DNA of 64,000 nucleotides, from positions 5,821,501 to 5,885,500 of the forward strand of contig NZ_CP107913.1 in NCBI RefSeq assembly GCF_036014115.1, written 5' to 3'. The DNA is from Streptomyces sp. NBC_00448. GTDB lineage: Bacteria; Actinomycetota; Actinomycetes; Streptomycetales; Streptomycetaceae. The translations under genes and the position numbers were made by a program. Shown here piece after piece: positions 43,481-52,903 of this stretch (position 1 is the first letter of the stretch; the number at the start of each line of letters is the position of its first letter). The notes beneath the pieces were generated by a model, which searched no databases, had not been told where the DNA came from, and saw only the letters and a list, made by a program, of their open reading frames with translations.

Positions 43481-44185
43481 TCAGACGGGCGTGCCGCCAC
43501 CGGTGCTGACGGTGTGGCGGACCTTGTCCACGGCCTTCTGGTAGAGCGCGGAGGCGAGTTGGGGCGAGTCGCCGGCGATCTGGAAGAACGTGAAGCCGAC
43601 CAGGACCGGGCCGACGTGTCCGAACGCCATGTACCCGTTGACCTGCACGCCGCTCAACTTCCCTTCCATACGCGTCGCCGTGCTCTCGCCGCCGCCGAAG
43701 TGGACCGGCTTCAGGGTGAGGGCGAGCCGGGTGCCGCCCTCGGTGAGGGTGAGGTCGCGGCAGGAGGTGAGCGCGGCCTTGGCCCGCGCGTAGACGGCGC
43801 CCTCCTTGGCCGACGTGCTCGCCGTCAGTTCCTCGCTCAGCAGCGGCCCGGTCTGGCCGCCGCTGAAGTCGGCCTCCTGCGTCCCCGCACCGGGCGGCGC
43901 TTCCAGCACCTTCACCAGCGCCCGGCAGCCGGAGATCCCGTCCCCGCTGACGCCACCGCCGCCGGTCGAGTCCGCACCGCTCAGCCCGGTGTCCCCGGAG
44001 GTCAGCAGCGCCGCCTTCAGCTCGGACGGGCTCGGTGCCGATCCGTCGCCGCTCCGCGCCCCGGTGGCGGCCCCCGCGGTATCGGCGGCCACCGTCCCGC
44101 CGAGGACGGCCGCAGCGGTGAGCACCGCGGCCGTACACATCAGACGGTTCCTGCGCACCCCGTGTCGACGACGCGTCCCCAGCAT
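43481..44185 (-). CDS. secreted protein, unknown function
   Basis: A 234-residue exported protein with twin-Arg-like basic start MLGTRRRHGVRRNRL, a hydrophobic core (MCTAAVLTAAAVLGGTVA) and likely cleavage around residues 36-40 (DTAGA-AT). The mature domain begins with a Gly/Ser-rich linker and has SGCRALVKVLEAPPG and LTSCRDLTLTEGG; two Cys may pair. No family recognised. Confidence 0.72.
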   Translation of the reverse strand: MLGTRRRHGVRRNRLMCTAAVLTAAAVLGGTVAADTAGAATGARSGDGSAPSPSELKAALLTSGDTGLSGADSTGGGGVSGDGISGCRALVKVLEAPPGAGTQEADFSGGQTGPLLSEELTASTSAKEGAVYARAKAALTSCRDLTLTEGGTRLALTLKPVHFGGGESTATRMEGKLSGVQVNGYMAFGHVGPVLVGFTFFQIAGDSPQLASALYQKAVDKVRHTVSTGGGTPV

Positions 44186-44375
44186 GGCGTCTCCCTAGGA
44201 CTCGGCTCCCGGTCCACCTTCCCGGCCAGTGTGCGCCGGCGCCCGCCGCACCGCATTGTCAGAGCCCCCGGCCGCCCGGCCGCCTGGGTTGATGACACTC
44301 CGTGACCGTACGGTCGCCCCGGTCGCCCGGTCGCGGCCACCGTCTTCTGCCTGGCGGCCCCGGCGGTCCCTACGG

Positions 44376-45434
44376 TCAGGACGCTGACGTCTCCTGCGCC
44401 GCCTTCTGGACGTACTCGTCGGTGTAGGTCTTCGCCAGGTCGATCTTGTGCCCCTTGACGGCCGGGTCGATCGCGTTCAGCACCCGCAGTACGGTCTGCG
44501 GCGCGTCGGCCGGCATCTGGCCGGTGGGGTTGTACATGCCCATCTCGTTGGCCAGCGCCTGGATGTACTGGTCCTTGCCGCTGCCGGAGTAGAAGTCGGC
44601 CGGGACCTGGGCGGTGATCTGCGCGGCCGAGTGCGACTCCATCCACTGGAGCGTCTGGTAGATCGCGTTGACCATCTTCTGCGTGGTGTCCTTGTGGCTG
44701 TTCGCCCACGCCGTCTGGACGGTCAGCGCGGTGCCCGGGTACGGGCCGCCGAGGGCGGCCTTGGTGCCGGCGGCCGTGCGCATGTCGGCGACGATCGTGC
44801 CCAGGTGCTTCTTCAGCAGGGTCGAGATCGTCGGTTCGGTGGTGACACCGGCGTCGACCCGGTTGTGCTGGAAGGCCGCCACGAAGGTGGGCCCGGCGGC
44901 CACGGCCACCAGATGGGTCTGGGCCAGCGGGATGTTGTTGTGGACCGCCAGGTAGGAACCGATGTTGGAGCTGGCCGAACCGAGCGAGGTCACCCCGACC
45001 GTCTTGCCCCGCAGGTCCGCCGGGGACTTGAGCGACTTCTCGTTCGCGCGGGTCATCTCGACCATGCCGGGCGCCTGGAGCAGCTGGACGACCGCTTCGG
45101 TGTTCTTGCCCTTGGCCTGGAGGTCGAGGTTGTGGTCGAAGAACCCGATCATGCCCTGGACGTCGCCCTTGAGCAGCGCGTCGGAGACCTGCGGGGTGCT
45201 CTGCAGGTTGTCGATCTTGACGTCCAGCCCCTGCTTCGTGAAGTAGCCCATCCGCTCGGCCAGGATGAGCGGGAGGTAACTCTGGTTCGCCTGGTTCGAC
45301 AGGGCGATGGTCACCTTCGTCAGGGAACCCTCGCTCGCCGCGTCAGTGCTGCCGGACTTGTCGTCCGAGCAGGCCGTCACCCCTGTAGCCAGGAACGTCG
45401 TCGCGGCTATGAGAACGATCTTCTTGCGCCACAT
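44376..45434 (-). CDS. ABC transporter substrate-binding lipoprotein (NitT/TauT, NMT1/SsuA-like)
   Basis: A 352-residue periplasmic-binding-type lipoprotein. The signal peptide ends in the lipobox VTAC at about residues 19-22, then a Ser/Asp linker and an NMT1-like fold: TKVTIALSNQANQSYLPLILAERMGYFTKQGLDVKI, LRGKTVGVTSLGSASS, AFQHNRVDAGVTTEPTIS. Such proteins bind nitrate, sulfonates, taurine or thiamine precursors; which one cannot be told. It is the last gene of a three-gene leftward transporter operon (ATPase, permease, binding protein). Confidence 0.92.
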   Translation of the reverse strand: MWRKKIVLIAATTFLATGVTACSDDKSGSTDAASEGSLTKVTIALSNQANQSYLPLILAERMGYFTKQGLDVKIDNLQSTPQVSDALLKGDVQGMIGFFDHNLDLQAKGKNTEAVVQLLQAPGMVEMTRANEKSLKSPADLRGKTVGVTSLGSASSNIGSYLAVHNNIPLAQTHLVAVAAGPTFVAAFQHNRVDAGVTTEPTISTLLKKHLGTIVADMRTAAGTKAALGGPYPGTALTVQTAWANSHKDTTQKMVNAIYQTLQWMESHSAAQITAQVPADFYSGSGKDQYIQALANEMGMYNPTGQMPADAPQTVLRVLNAIDPAVKGHKIDLAKTYTDEYVQKAAQETSAS

Positions 45435-45548
45435 GAGCCTTGCTTTCTTCTCGGGAGCGGACGCGCCGCCGGCCGTCTTCGGCCGTGCCGCGTTCCGCCG
45501 GTCATTGCGGGGTGGACATGCGTCAGGGAGTTCACGTCGATCGCCGGG

Positions 45549-46577
45549 TCAGGCTCCTGCGCCGGACCGCTGCGGGCGCGGTTGCCACCGCAGCAGGCGC
45601 CGTTCGAGGAGCGTGATCAGGCCCTCGGCGGCCAGGGCGAACGCGGCGGTGATGACCAGGCCCGCGTAGACGCCGTCGGGGTCGAAATTCGCCTGCGCCT
45701 GGAAGATGAGCAGCCCGAGGCCCTGCTGCGCCCCGAGCAGTTCCCCCACGATCGCGCCGGTGACCGCGAAGCCGAACGCGACGTGCAGGCTGGTGGTGAT
45801 CCAGCTCAGCGCGGACGGGACGACGACCTGCAGGGTCACCTTGGCGTTCCCGGCGCCGAGGATGCGGGCGTTGGCGATGAGGTTGCGGTCCACCTCGCGG
45901 GCGCCCTGGAAGGCGTTGAAGAACACGCCGAAGAAGACCAGCACCGCCGACAGCGTGACCTTGGAACTGATCCCGAGGCCGAACCAGATCGCGAACACCG
46001 ACCCGAGCAGGATGCGCGGTATCGAGTTCAGCGTCTTGATATAGGGGGCGAAGACGTCGGCCAGAAAGCGCAGCCGACCCAGCAGGATGCCGAACACGAC
46101 GCCGAGGGTCACGCCGATCCCGAAGCCCATCAGCGTCTCCTGGAGCGTCACCCACACCTGGTCCCACAGCGAGCCCTGCGAGGTGCCGTGGCGCACCCAG
46201 TCCCACAACTTCGAGCAGATGCCGGACGGTTCGCCGGTGTAGAACCTGTCGATCGTCCCCGCCGAGGCGAGCCACTGCCACAGCCCGACGAACAGGGCGA
46301 GGACGAGGACCCGGGTGAGGTTGACCAGCACGTGGCGCCGCAGCCGCTGCCGCCGGGCGGTGGACCCGGTTCGGGCCTCGCTCTTCGACGGTTCGGGGCG
46401 GGCGACGCGGTCCGCGGCGTCACGGGCGACATCACCCGTGGCTTCACTCGCGGCGTCGCCGGCCACGTCACCGGCCACGTCACCGGCCGCGCCCTCGGTC
46501 GCCTCCTCGGCCGTACTGGTGGTGTCGGGGTCGGCGTCCGCCGTATCGGCAGTGGACCGGGGACCGTGCACGTTCAT
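45549..46577 (-). CDS. ABC transporter permease (NitT/TauT family)
   Basis: A 342-residue permease with six membrane helices in the last 260 residues and the BPD_transp_1 EAA-type loop ARILGAGNAKVTLQVVVPSALSW. ATG 46577 starts MNVHGPRSTADTADADPD. The first 70-75 residues are an unusual acidic Ala/Thr/Asp extension with imperfect repeats of GDVAGDVAGD. It lies between the ATPase and the binding protein, with 29 nt to the ATPase stop. Confidence 0.92.
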   Translation of the reverse strand: MNVHGPRSTADTADADPDTTSTAEEATEGAAGDVAGDVAGDAASEATGDVARDAADRVARPEPSKSEARTGSTARRQRLRRHVLVNLTRVLVLALFVGLWQWLASAGTIDRFYTGEPSGICSKLWDWVRHGTSQGSLWDQVWVTLQETLMGFGIGVTLGVVFGILLGRLRFLADVFAPYIKTLNSIPRILLGSVFAIWFGLGISSKVTLSAVLVFFGVFFNAFQGAREVDRNLIANARILGAGNAKVTLQVVVPSALSWITTSLHVAFGFAVTGAIVGELLGAQQGLGLLIFQAQANFDPDGVYAGLVITAAFALAAEGLITLLERRLLRWQPRPQRSGAGA

Positions 46578-46606
46578 GCGCTCTTGCCTCTTCCGGCGGG
46601 GGTGGG

Positions 46607-47479
46607 TCAGGCCGCGGTCTCGGGCGTCGCGGTCACGGTGCGGCGGTAGGCGACCTGGACCTCGTCGCGCAGCGATTCCCAGATCCGCTCGTGGAGCTTG
46701 ACGAAATCGGGGGTGTGCCGGATCTCGCGTGGATTCCTCGGCCGGGGGAGGTCGATCGCGAACGTCTCCTTCACGGTGGCCGGTCCCGCCGTCATGACCA
46801 CGACCTTGTCGGCGAGCGAGATCGCCTCCTCCAGGTCGTGGGTGACGAACACGACCGAAGGCCGGGTCTGGTCCCACAGGGAGAGGAGCTCGTCGGACAT
46901 GATCTGGCGGGTCTGCACGTCCAGGCCGGCGAACGGCTCGTCCATGAGGAGCACGCGCGGCCGGTTGATCATCGTCTGGGCGAGCGCGACCCGCTTGCGC
47001 ATCCCGCCGGAGAGCTGGTGGGGGTGGTACCGCTCGAACCCCGTCAGGCCGACCCGGCCTATCCAGTCGGTGGCCTCGGCGTGCGCCTCCCGGCGTGACG
47101 CGCCGCGGAAGCGGGGGCCGGCCGCCACGTTGCCGAGCACCGTCTTCCAGGGGAACACCGCGTCGGTCTGGAAGACAAAGCCGACGTCCTTCCCGATGCC
47201 GTCCACCGGGCGGCCGTCGATGAGCACCTCGCCGGTGTCCGGCCGGTCCAGGCCGCAGATCAGCGACAGCGTGGTCGACTTACCGCAGCCGGTGGGACCG
47301 ACGACCGCGGTGAACTCGCCGGCCGCCACCGAGAAATTGACGTCGCGCAGGACATCGTGATTGCCGCCCTGCGGCGTGTTGAAATGTTTGGTCACATTGC
47401 GCATCACGATAGGAGGCGTCGTCGGTTGCGGCGATGTGACCGACCCATTGGTGTCTGCACGCTGGGATTCGCTTGTCAC
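46607..47479 (-). CDS. ABC transporter ATP-binding protein (NitT/TauT family)
   Basis: A 290-residue ATPase with Walker A GPTGCGKSTT, Q-loop FVFQTDAVFPWKTV, signature LSGGMRKRVALAQ, Walker B VLLMDEPFAGLD and H-loop VFVTHDLEEA. The Met/Arg signature and FPWKTV Q-loop are typical of SsuB/TauB/NrtD ATPases. It is first in the operon. A short N-terminal extension (about 25 residues) precedes the nucleotide-binding domain. Confidence 0.94.
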   Translation of the reverse strand: MTSESQRADTNGSVTSPQPTTPPIVMRNVTKHFNTPQGGNHDVLRDVNFSVAAGEFTAVVGPTGCGKSTTLSLICGLDRPDTGEVLIDGRPVDGIGKDVGFVFQTDAVFPWKTVLGNVAAGPRFRGASRREAHAEATDWIGRVGLTGFERYHPHQLSGGMRKRVALAQTMINRPRVLLMDEPFAGLDVQTRQIMSDELLSLWDQTRPSVVFVTHDLEEAISLADKVVVMTAGPATVKETFAIDLPRPRNPREIRHTPDFVKLHERIWESLRDEVQVAYRRTVTATPETAA

Positions 47480-47535
47480 GCGAGTGAGGCTGCCAGAACC
47501 CGGCGCGGGACAACAACCTCGCCGAACAAGGGTCC

Positions 47536-48952
47536 ACTGACTTAAGCGCGGGCAGGGCGCTTATCTGCGGCTCCTCTCCTCACGACGACCTCCCCGTGTC
47601 CGGAGAAAATCCGCAAAGTGTGCTTTCTGTGCATTGTCGACGATGGTTAGACGCGGCGCGTTCTTCGGAGGTAACTTCTAGCGATGACGTTCCGTTATCT
47701 CGGCATACCGTCTGAAACCCCCCTTCCGGACCGGCTTGCGCTGCGCATGCTCGTACAGACTTTCCGGCCGGAACTAATGGATCGGCTGGTGGACAAAGCC
47801 GAGCGGAGAGAGCGCCGCAGACGGCTGCTGCCCGCGCGGCTCATGATGTATTTCGCTCTCGCGATGTGGCTCTTCGGGACCTCTTCCTACGAGGAGGTGC
47901 TCGCCAAGCTGACCGGCGGCCTCCCGGAGATGTTCCAGGACGCCGGTGACCTGGCCTCCGCCGCCGCGATCGCCCGGGCCCGCATGCGGCTGGGCGTCGA
48001 ACCGCTCAAGGAGCTCTGCGCCCACGTGGCCGCGTCGGCCGGGCAGCCGGGACCGCCGGGCACCGAGCGGGTGTTCGCCTTCGAGAGCGTCGCCATGGAG
48101 GTGCCGGACACCCCCGCGAACCGGGCGGCGTACGTGCTGCCCGGCGTCGACGGCGAGGCGACGGGCAAAGCGACGGGCGACGGCGAGCGCGGCGACGGCG
48201 ACGACCGTGGCGACCGGACGAAGAGACCGGCGAAGGGCCGCGCCCTGGACGTGTGGCTGGTCTCGCTCACCGAGTGCCGGATGTGCCTCTCCGTCGCCTC
48301 GGCGATCGCCCCCAGCCCGGAGTTGGGCATCGAGGGCATCATCGCCGAATGGCCGCACGACCTCCTCGGCGCGGGGGCGCTGGTGGTCGGCGAACGTGAG
48401 GCGGTCCCCACGGCGATGTGGAACGCGCTGGCCGCGGCCGGCGCCCATCAGATCTGGCGGCTGGACGGCCGCACCGACACCGCGCACCTCCTGCCGGTGG
48501 TGCGCGCGCTGCCCGACGGGTCGTACCTGTCGAAGCTGCCGCCGGACGGCCGGGCCGCGGGCGCGGAGCCGGGGACGGGGGCCGTCGTCCGTGTGGTGCC
48601 GTGCGGACCCTCCGCTTCCGGTCCCGGCCGGTCGCGGGGACCGGCCGGGAGTGCTCCGGTGCTGGTCACGTCGTTTCTCGACGACGCGGTGACGGCGGGC
48701 GAGATCACGACCCGGCACGAGAGTGTGGCGGAGATGTGCCGAAACGGTGTCGGCCGGTTCGCCGGTCAGATCGCGGGGCTGCGGGTGGTATTGCGGTCGA
48801 AAAGTCCCGAACTCGTCCGGCAGGAAATATATGCGATGCTCTGCACGTATCACGCGGTGGGGCACCTGCTATCCCCGATGCATTCGGCGGACCAGCTTTC
48901 GGTCGAAGCGCGCGGACGGACGGTGTGACCGGGGGAGACCTCTTAAGTCAGT
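47536..48952 (+). mobile_element. degenerate IS4-like element
   Basis: Flanked by perfect 11-bp inverted repeats ACTGACTTAAG (47536-47546) and CTTAAGTCAGT (48942-48952), termini like those of Streptomyces IS4-family elements. It encloses one open frame (47684-48928). No target duplication is visible, which suggests an old insertion. Confidence 0.68.
47684..48928 (+). CDS. IS4-family transposase-like protein, probably catalytically dead
   Basis: A 414-residue protein with an intact IS4 N-terminal domain (LVQTFRPELMDRLVDKAERRERRRRLLPARLMMYFALAMWLFGTSSYEEV) and an IS4-like end (VVLRSKSPELVRQEIYAMLCTYHAVGHLL). Where active relatives have the first Asp (usually in a DG...PD context) it has FAFESVAMEVPDT; where they have an Asp in a DRNF/DKGF context it has VVGEREAVPT; and the RWE-type Glu motif is missing. 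The frame is nevertheless open and has normal high-GC codon use. It may be a domesticated protein. Function unknown. Confidence 0.75.
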   Translation: MTFRYLGIPSETPLPDRLALRMLVQTFRPELMDRLVDKAERRERRRRLLPARLMMYFALAMWLFGTSSYEEVLAKLTGGLPEMFQDAGDLASAAAIARARMRLGVEPLKELCAHVAASAGQPGPPGTERVFAFESVAMEVPDTPANRAAYVLPGVDGEATGKATGDGERGDGDDRGDRTKRPAKGRALDVWLVSLTECRMCLSVASAIAPSPELGIEGIIAEWPHDLLGAGALVVGEREAVPTAMWNALAAAGAHQIWRLDGRTDTAHLLPVVRALPDGSYLSKLPPDGRAAGAEPGTGAVVRVVPCGPSASGPGRSRGPAGSAPVLVTSFLDDAVTAGEITTRHESVAEMCRNGVGRFAGQIAGLRVVLRSKSPELVRQEIYAMLCTYHAVGHLLSPMHSADQLSVEARGRTV

Positions 48953-49209
48953 AGCGAGATCCTTTGCTCCCGCGGGCGTGCGTGTGCTGCAATGAGGTCC
49001 CCGACCAGCGCGCGGAAGTAACGCGCCGGCGACTTGGTGTGTACCTGAGTCGAGCGCTTGTTGTGGTGAACCGAATGACCGAGCGCCGCCGCGTCATGCT
49101 GCGACGTTATGAGGGTTGAGGGTTAGTAAATGGAAGACCAGGGGCCTCGCGAAGCCGGCTATCCGTTGACGTGCGGGGACCGCTTGGCGCATCACAATGT
49201 GGCGATGCC

Positions 49210-52200
49210 GTGACAACGGCACGGAGATCCCGTTCCGCTTCCGGACCGAAGTGGATCACCGCCACCGGCGGAAAGGTCCTCGCCCGGCTGCACGTCAAGC
49301 GTCATCTGGGCGACTGGCGGCTCCGCAGCCGCATGCTGGTCCTGGTGCTGGTCCCGCTGATCGCGATCATCCCGCTCGTCGGTGTGCGCGTGGTCTCCGA
49401 GGTCGGCAGCCTCCGGTCCGCGGCGCACATCCAGGGGCAGACGCAGCTCGCCCGGCAGATCTCCACCCTGGTCGGCGCGCTCGACGACGAGCGCGACCTC
49501 ACCGAGGTCGCGCTCAACGGGTCGGGCGTCGCCCGGGACAAGGAACTGACGGCGGCCCAGCGGACCACCGACGCGCAGGTGCGGGAGTTCGACGAGAGCC
49601 TGCGCCGGCAGCAGGACAGCGTCGACGCCCTGCCCGCCATGGTGCGCCAGCTCGGCGCGCGCGGGGAGGCCCGGCTCGGTGACCTGAGCCCGCTGCGTGC
49701 CTCCGCGCAGGGCCTCGCGGCCGGCGCCGGCACGCCGACCTTCAGCGCGTACAGCACGATCATCGGCGACCTGCTCGACTTCAGCGACCAGCTCGCCGCG
49801 GTCAGCTCCGATCACACGCTCGGCAGCCTGGTCGCCACGCTCTCCTCGATCGAGCAGATCGAGCAGCAGACGTCGAGCGAGCGCGGCTACCTCGTCGACG
49901 TGCTGGACAGTGGCGGCTTCACGCTGGAGCAGAAGGAGAACATCGAGCAGGCGCAGTTCGAGACGGCCGGCGACGCGCTCGCCAACAACGCGCCGACCTC
50001 GCTCCTCAACCTGTACCAGTCGACGGTCAGCGGCGACAAGGTCGGTGCGGCCGACGGCACCGTCCAGGCGGTCTCCACCGCCGCGCAGGAGGACATCCCG
50101 CTCGCCGACCTGGGGATCAGCAAGGCCACCGCGTTCAACCAGCTGACGGACAAGCTCGACGCGGTGCGGATCGTCGAGCGGCAGGCCGTCGCGGACATGA
50201 ACGACCGCGCCTCGCACCTGCTGTCGGCCGGGCGGACCCAGCTCTACGAGAACATCGCGATCATCGTCGCGGTGGTCGCGCTGTCCTTCCTCGGCGCCCT
50301 GGTCCTCGCCAGGTCCGTGGTACGCCCGCTGCGCCGGCTGCGCGTCTCCGCGCTGGACGTCGCGGACAACCGGCTGCCCGAGGCCGTGCGCCGGCTTCGT
50401 GACGTGGAGCCCGCGGAGACCGACGAGCCGGTGCAGGTCCAGCCGATCGAGTTGCAGACGCAGGACGAGGTCGGCCAGGTGGCGCGAGCCTTCGACCGCG
50501 TGCACTTCGAGGCGGTCCGGCTCGCCACCGAGCAGGCGAGGATGCGCAGCAACGTCAACGCGATCTTCACCAACCTCTCGCGCCGCAGCGAGAGCCTGGT
50601 GCTGCGGCAACTCCAGCTCATCGACGACCTGGAGAACAGCGAGCAGAACCCGAGCCAGCTCGCCAGCCTGTTCCAGCTCGACCACCTCGCGACCCGGATG
50701 CGCCGCAACAACGAGAACCTCCTGGTGCTCGCCGGCGAGGAGCAGAGCCGCCGCTGGAACCAGCCGGTGTCGCTGTTCGACCTGGTCCGCGCCGCCACCG
50801 CCGAGGTCGAGCAGTACGAACGCGTGATGCTGTACGAACTGCCCGACGTGGCGGTGGCCGGCCATGCCGCGACCGACGTCGTCCACCTGGTGGCCGAACT
50901 CATCGAGAACGCCACCGCGTTCTCCGGCCCCGAGACCCAGGTGCTGGTGGGCGCCAAGATGCTCACCTCCGGCGATGTCGTGCTGGACATCGCGGACGCG
51001 GGCATCGGCATTCGGCCCGAGGAGCTGAACCGGATCAACCGGCGGCTCGCCGAGCCGCCCGTGCTCGACGTGGCGACCTCCCGCCGGATGGGTCTGTTCG
51101 TCGTCGGGCGGCTGGCGGCCAAGTACGGCATCCAGGTGCGGCTGACCGGGTCCGGCCGGACCGGCCTCAACGCGCTGATCCGGATACCGCCGGCCCTGCT
51201 GCTGCCGGTCAGCGAGATCGACGCGGGCCTGGGACCGGCGTTCGACCAGGCCACCATGCGCCCCGGCCCGTACGACCTCCCCGAGCCCGGCACGCTCCCC
51301 GCCCGGGGCCCGTCGGGGGTGGTCGGCGACCCGCGGTTCGGCGACCCGCGCGCCACTGACCCGCGGTTCGGCGACCCGCGGTTCGACACCTCCTACGGTC
51401 CGGCGGTGGAGACCGGTGCGGGCGCGCGGCGCCTTGAGGAGGCGCCGGCCGGGCGCCACTCGGGTCCGCCCGACGGCGGCTTCCCGTGGTTCAACGAGGA
51501 GGAGCAGGCGGCGGGGCAGTCCGGCCACGGATTCTCCTGGTTCGCGCAGCCGATCGAGGAGCACCTGCTTCCGGCCGGGATGGACGGCCGACCGGCGATG
51601 GAAGGACCTCCGCAGGCCGGGTCCCACGCGGCAGGCGCCCACGCGGCGGGCGCCCGTATACCTGACGCGCCGCAGGCCGGCCGGCACGCGTACCCGGACC
51701 CGGCGCCCGGCGGCCACGGGTCCGAGCGGCTGCCGATCTTCGAGTCGACGAGGTCGGGGTGGCCCGGCCCGGAGAGCGGCCACGGACAGCCGGACCGGGG
51801 GCAGCCGACCCGTGGTCTGCCGGACCCCGGCCGGCCGGCGATGGGCGGGCCGCAACCGGCGCAGCCCGGGCCCGCCCCGCTCCCGCAGCGGCCCCAGCCC
51901 CAACCCCCGCGGTCCGCGCAGCCCCAGCCGCAATCCCAGCCACAATCCCAACCGCAGCCGCAACTCCAGCAGTCCGCGCAGCCGCAACCCCAGCCGCAGC
52001 CTCCCCGGGACGGCGCTCACCCGTCGCCTTCGTGGGCGCGGCCCGACACCAGCCCGCGCCCCGGGGCCGGCGGAGAAACCGGGGCGTCGACCGGCGGTTC
52101 GGTGGTCGGAGGTTCGACCGCTCAAGGACTGCCCCGGCGCGTGCCCTTCGGCAACCTCGCCCCCGGTGCGGGGGCACGCGACAGGGCGGCGCAGCCGCAC

Positions 52201-52359
52201 GCGGCGCCGGTCGCACCGCGCCAGGCCGACCTGATGCGAGAGCGGCTGTCGAGCTTCCACCAAGGCGTCAGGCGAGGGAAGGACGGCGCCGAGCGCGACG
52301 ACGGGTCCGAGCGTGACGACGGGCGCGGCCGGTCACCGGGCGGATCGGGTCCGGTATGA
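49210..52359 (+). CDS. cvnA: conservon sensor histidine kinase with nitrate/nitrite-sensor-like domain (CvnA)
   Basis: A 1049-residue membrane kinase: TM1 at about 37-58, an exported helical NIT-type sensor domain (QLARQISTLVGALDDERDLTEVALNG...), TM2 at about 348-370, HAMP linker, and a HATPase domain with N box VHLVAELIENATAF (about 558), G1 DIADAGIGIRPEE (about 593) and G2 GLFVVGRLAAKYGI (about 627). A conventional phosphoacceptor His box is not evident, as usual in conservons. From about 675 on the protein is a disordered Pro/Gly/Gln tail. GTG 49210 fits the family; an in-frame GTG at 49171 coincides with a TTGAC -35-like box and is less likely. Confidence 0.9.
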   Translation: MTTARRSRSASGPKWITATGGKVLARLHVKRHLGDWRLRSRMLVLVLVPLIAIIPLVGVRVVSEVGSLRSAAHIQGQTQLARQISTLVGALDDERDLTEVALNGSGVARDKELTAAQRTTDAQVREFDESLRRQQDSVDALPAMVRQLGARGEARLGDLSPLRASAQGLAAGAGTPTFSAYSTIIGDLLDFSDQLAAVSSDHTLGSLVATLSSIEQIEQQTSSERGYLVDVLDSGGFTLEQKENIEQAQFETAGDALANNAPTSLLNLYQSTVSGDKVGAADGTVQAVSTAAQEDIPLADLGISKATAFNQLTDKLDAVRIVERQAVADMNDRASHLLSAGRTQLYENIAIIVAVVALSFLGALVLARSVVRPLRRLRVSALDVADNRLPEAVRRLRDVEPAETDEPVQVQPIELQTQDEVGQVARAFDRVHFEAVRLATEQARMRSNVNAIFTNLSRRSESLVLRQLQLIDDLENSEQNPSQLASLFQLDHLATRMRRNNENLLVLAGEEQSRRWNQPVSLFDLVRAATAEVEQYERVMLYELPDVAVAGHAATDVVHLVAELIENATAFSGPETQVLVGAKMLTSGDVVLDIADAGIGIRPEELNRINRRLAEPPVLDVATSRRMGLFVVGRLAAKYGIQVRLTGSGRTGLNALIRIPPALLLPVSEIDAGLGPAFDQATMRPGPYDLPEPGTLPARGPSGVVGDPRFGDPRATDPRFGDPRFDTSYGPAVETGAGARRLEEAPAGRHSGPPDGGFPWFNEEEQAAGQSGHGFSWFAQPIEEHLLPAGMDGRPAMEGPPQAGSHAAGAHAAGARIPDAPQAGRHAYPDPAPGGHGSERLPIFESTRSGWPGPESGHGQPDRGQPTRGLPDPGRPAMGGPQPAQPGPAPLPQRPQPQPPRSAQPQPQSQPQSQPQPQLQQSAQPQPQPQPPRDGAHPSPSWARPDTSPRPGAGGETGASTGGSVVGGSTAQGLPRRVPFGNLAPGAGARDRAAQPHAAPVAPRQADLMRERLSSFHQGVRRGKDGAERDDGSERDDGRGRSPGGSGPV

Positions 52360-52431
52360 GCGGGTCGCCGTCCCCTCTGCCCGCAGCGCCCTCGGCCGAT
52401 GTCCCCCGCAGCATAGGAAGCAGCCACACCC

Positions 52432-52854
52432 ATGAGCGATCTGAGCACCGAAGCGCAGAACCTGAACTGGCTCATCGCCAACTTCGTCAAGCAGGTGCCG
52501 GGCGTCGCGCACGCGGTGGTCGTCTCCTCGGACGGTGTTCAGCTGCTGGCCTCGGCGTCCATGCCCAAGGACCGGGGCGACCAACTCGCCGCGATGGCCT
52601 CGGGACTGGCGAGCCTGACGCAGGGGGCGGCCACGCTCTTCGAGGCCGGCGCGGTCACCCAGACCGTGGTGGACATGCTGAACGGTTTCCTCTTCCTGAC
52701 CTCGATCAGCGACGGCTCCGTCCTGGTGGTGCTCGCCGCGCCCACCTGCGACATGAAGGTCGTCGGTTACGAGATGACCTTGCTGGTCGAACGGACCGGC
52801 GACGTGCTCACCCCCGCCGTGCGCCGAGAACTGCAGAGCGCGCTGGCCGGCTGA
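52432..52854 (+). CDS. cvnB: roadblock/LC7 domain protein (CvnB)
   Basis: A 140-residue roadblock/LC7 protein: LNWLIANFVKQVPGVAHAVVVSSDGVQL, then an alpha/beta core ending SVLVVLAAPTCDMKVVGYEMTLLVE. In conservons this protein acts as a scaffold or GTPase-activating partner between the kinase and the small GTPase CvnD. It follows cvnA by 72 nt and precedes the DUF742 gene. The usual CvnD is missing from the cluster. Confidence 0.93.
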   Translation: MSDLSTEAQNLNWLIANFVKQVPGVAHAVVVSSDGVQLLASASMPKDRGDQLAAMASGLASLTQGAATLFEAGAVTQTVVDMLNGFLFLTSISDGSVLVVLAAPTCDMKVVGYEMTLLVERTGDVLTPAVRRELQSALAG

Positions 52855-52903
52855 GGCCCGGCGCGATCAGCCGTCCGCGTCACACCCGGAAGGATGTGCG
52901 TTC

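Noticed and set aside
44448-46649. A 733-codon plus-strand frame across the ABC genes
   Set aside because: It is antisense to the binding protein and permease and has composition typical of shadow frames.
51890-52020. Short repeats that might be a CRISPR array
   Set aside because: The units are in-frame Gln/Pro codons inside cvnA with no constant-length spacers. No CRISPR array was seen anywhere in the window.
49192-52263. A 1023-codon open frame on the minus strand
   Set aside because: It lies wholly antisense to cvnA, is Gly/Arg-rich without domains, and results from high-GC third-position bias.
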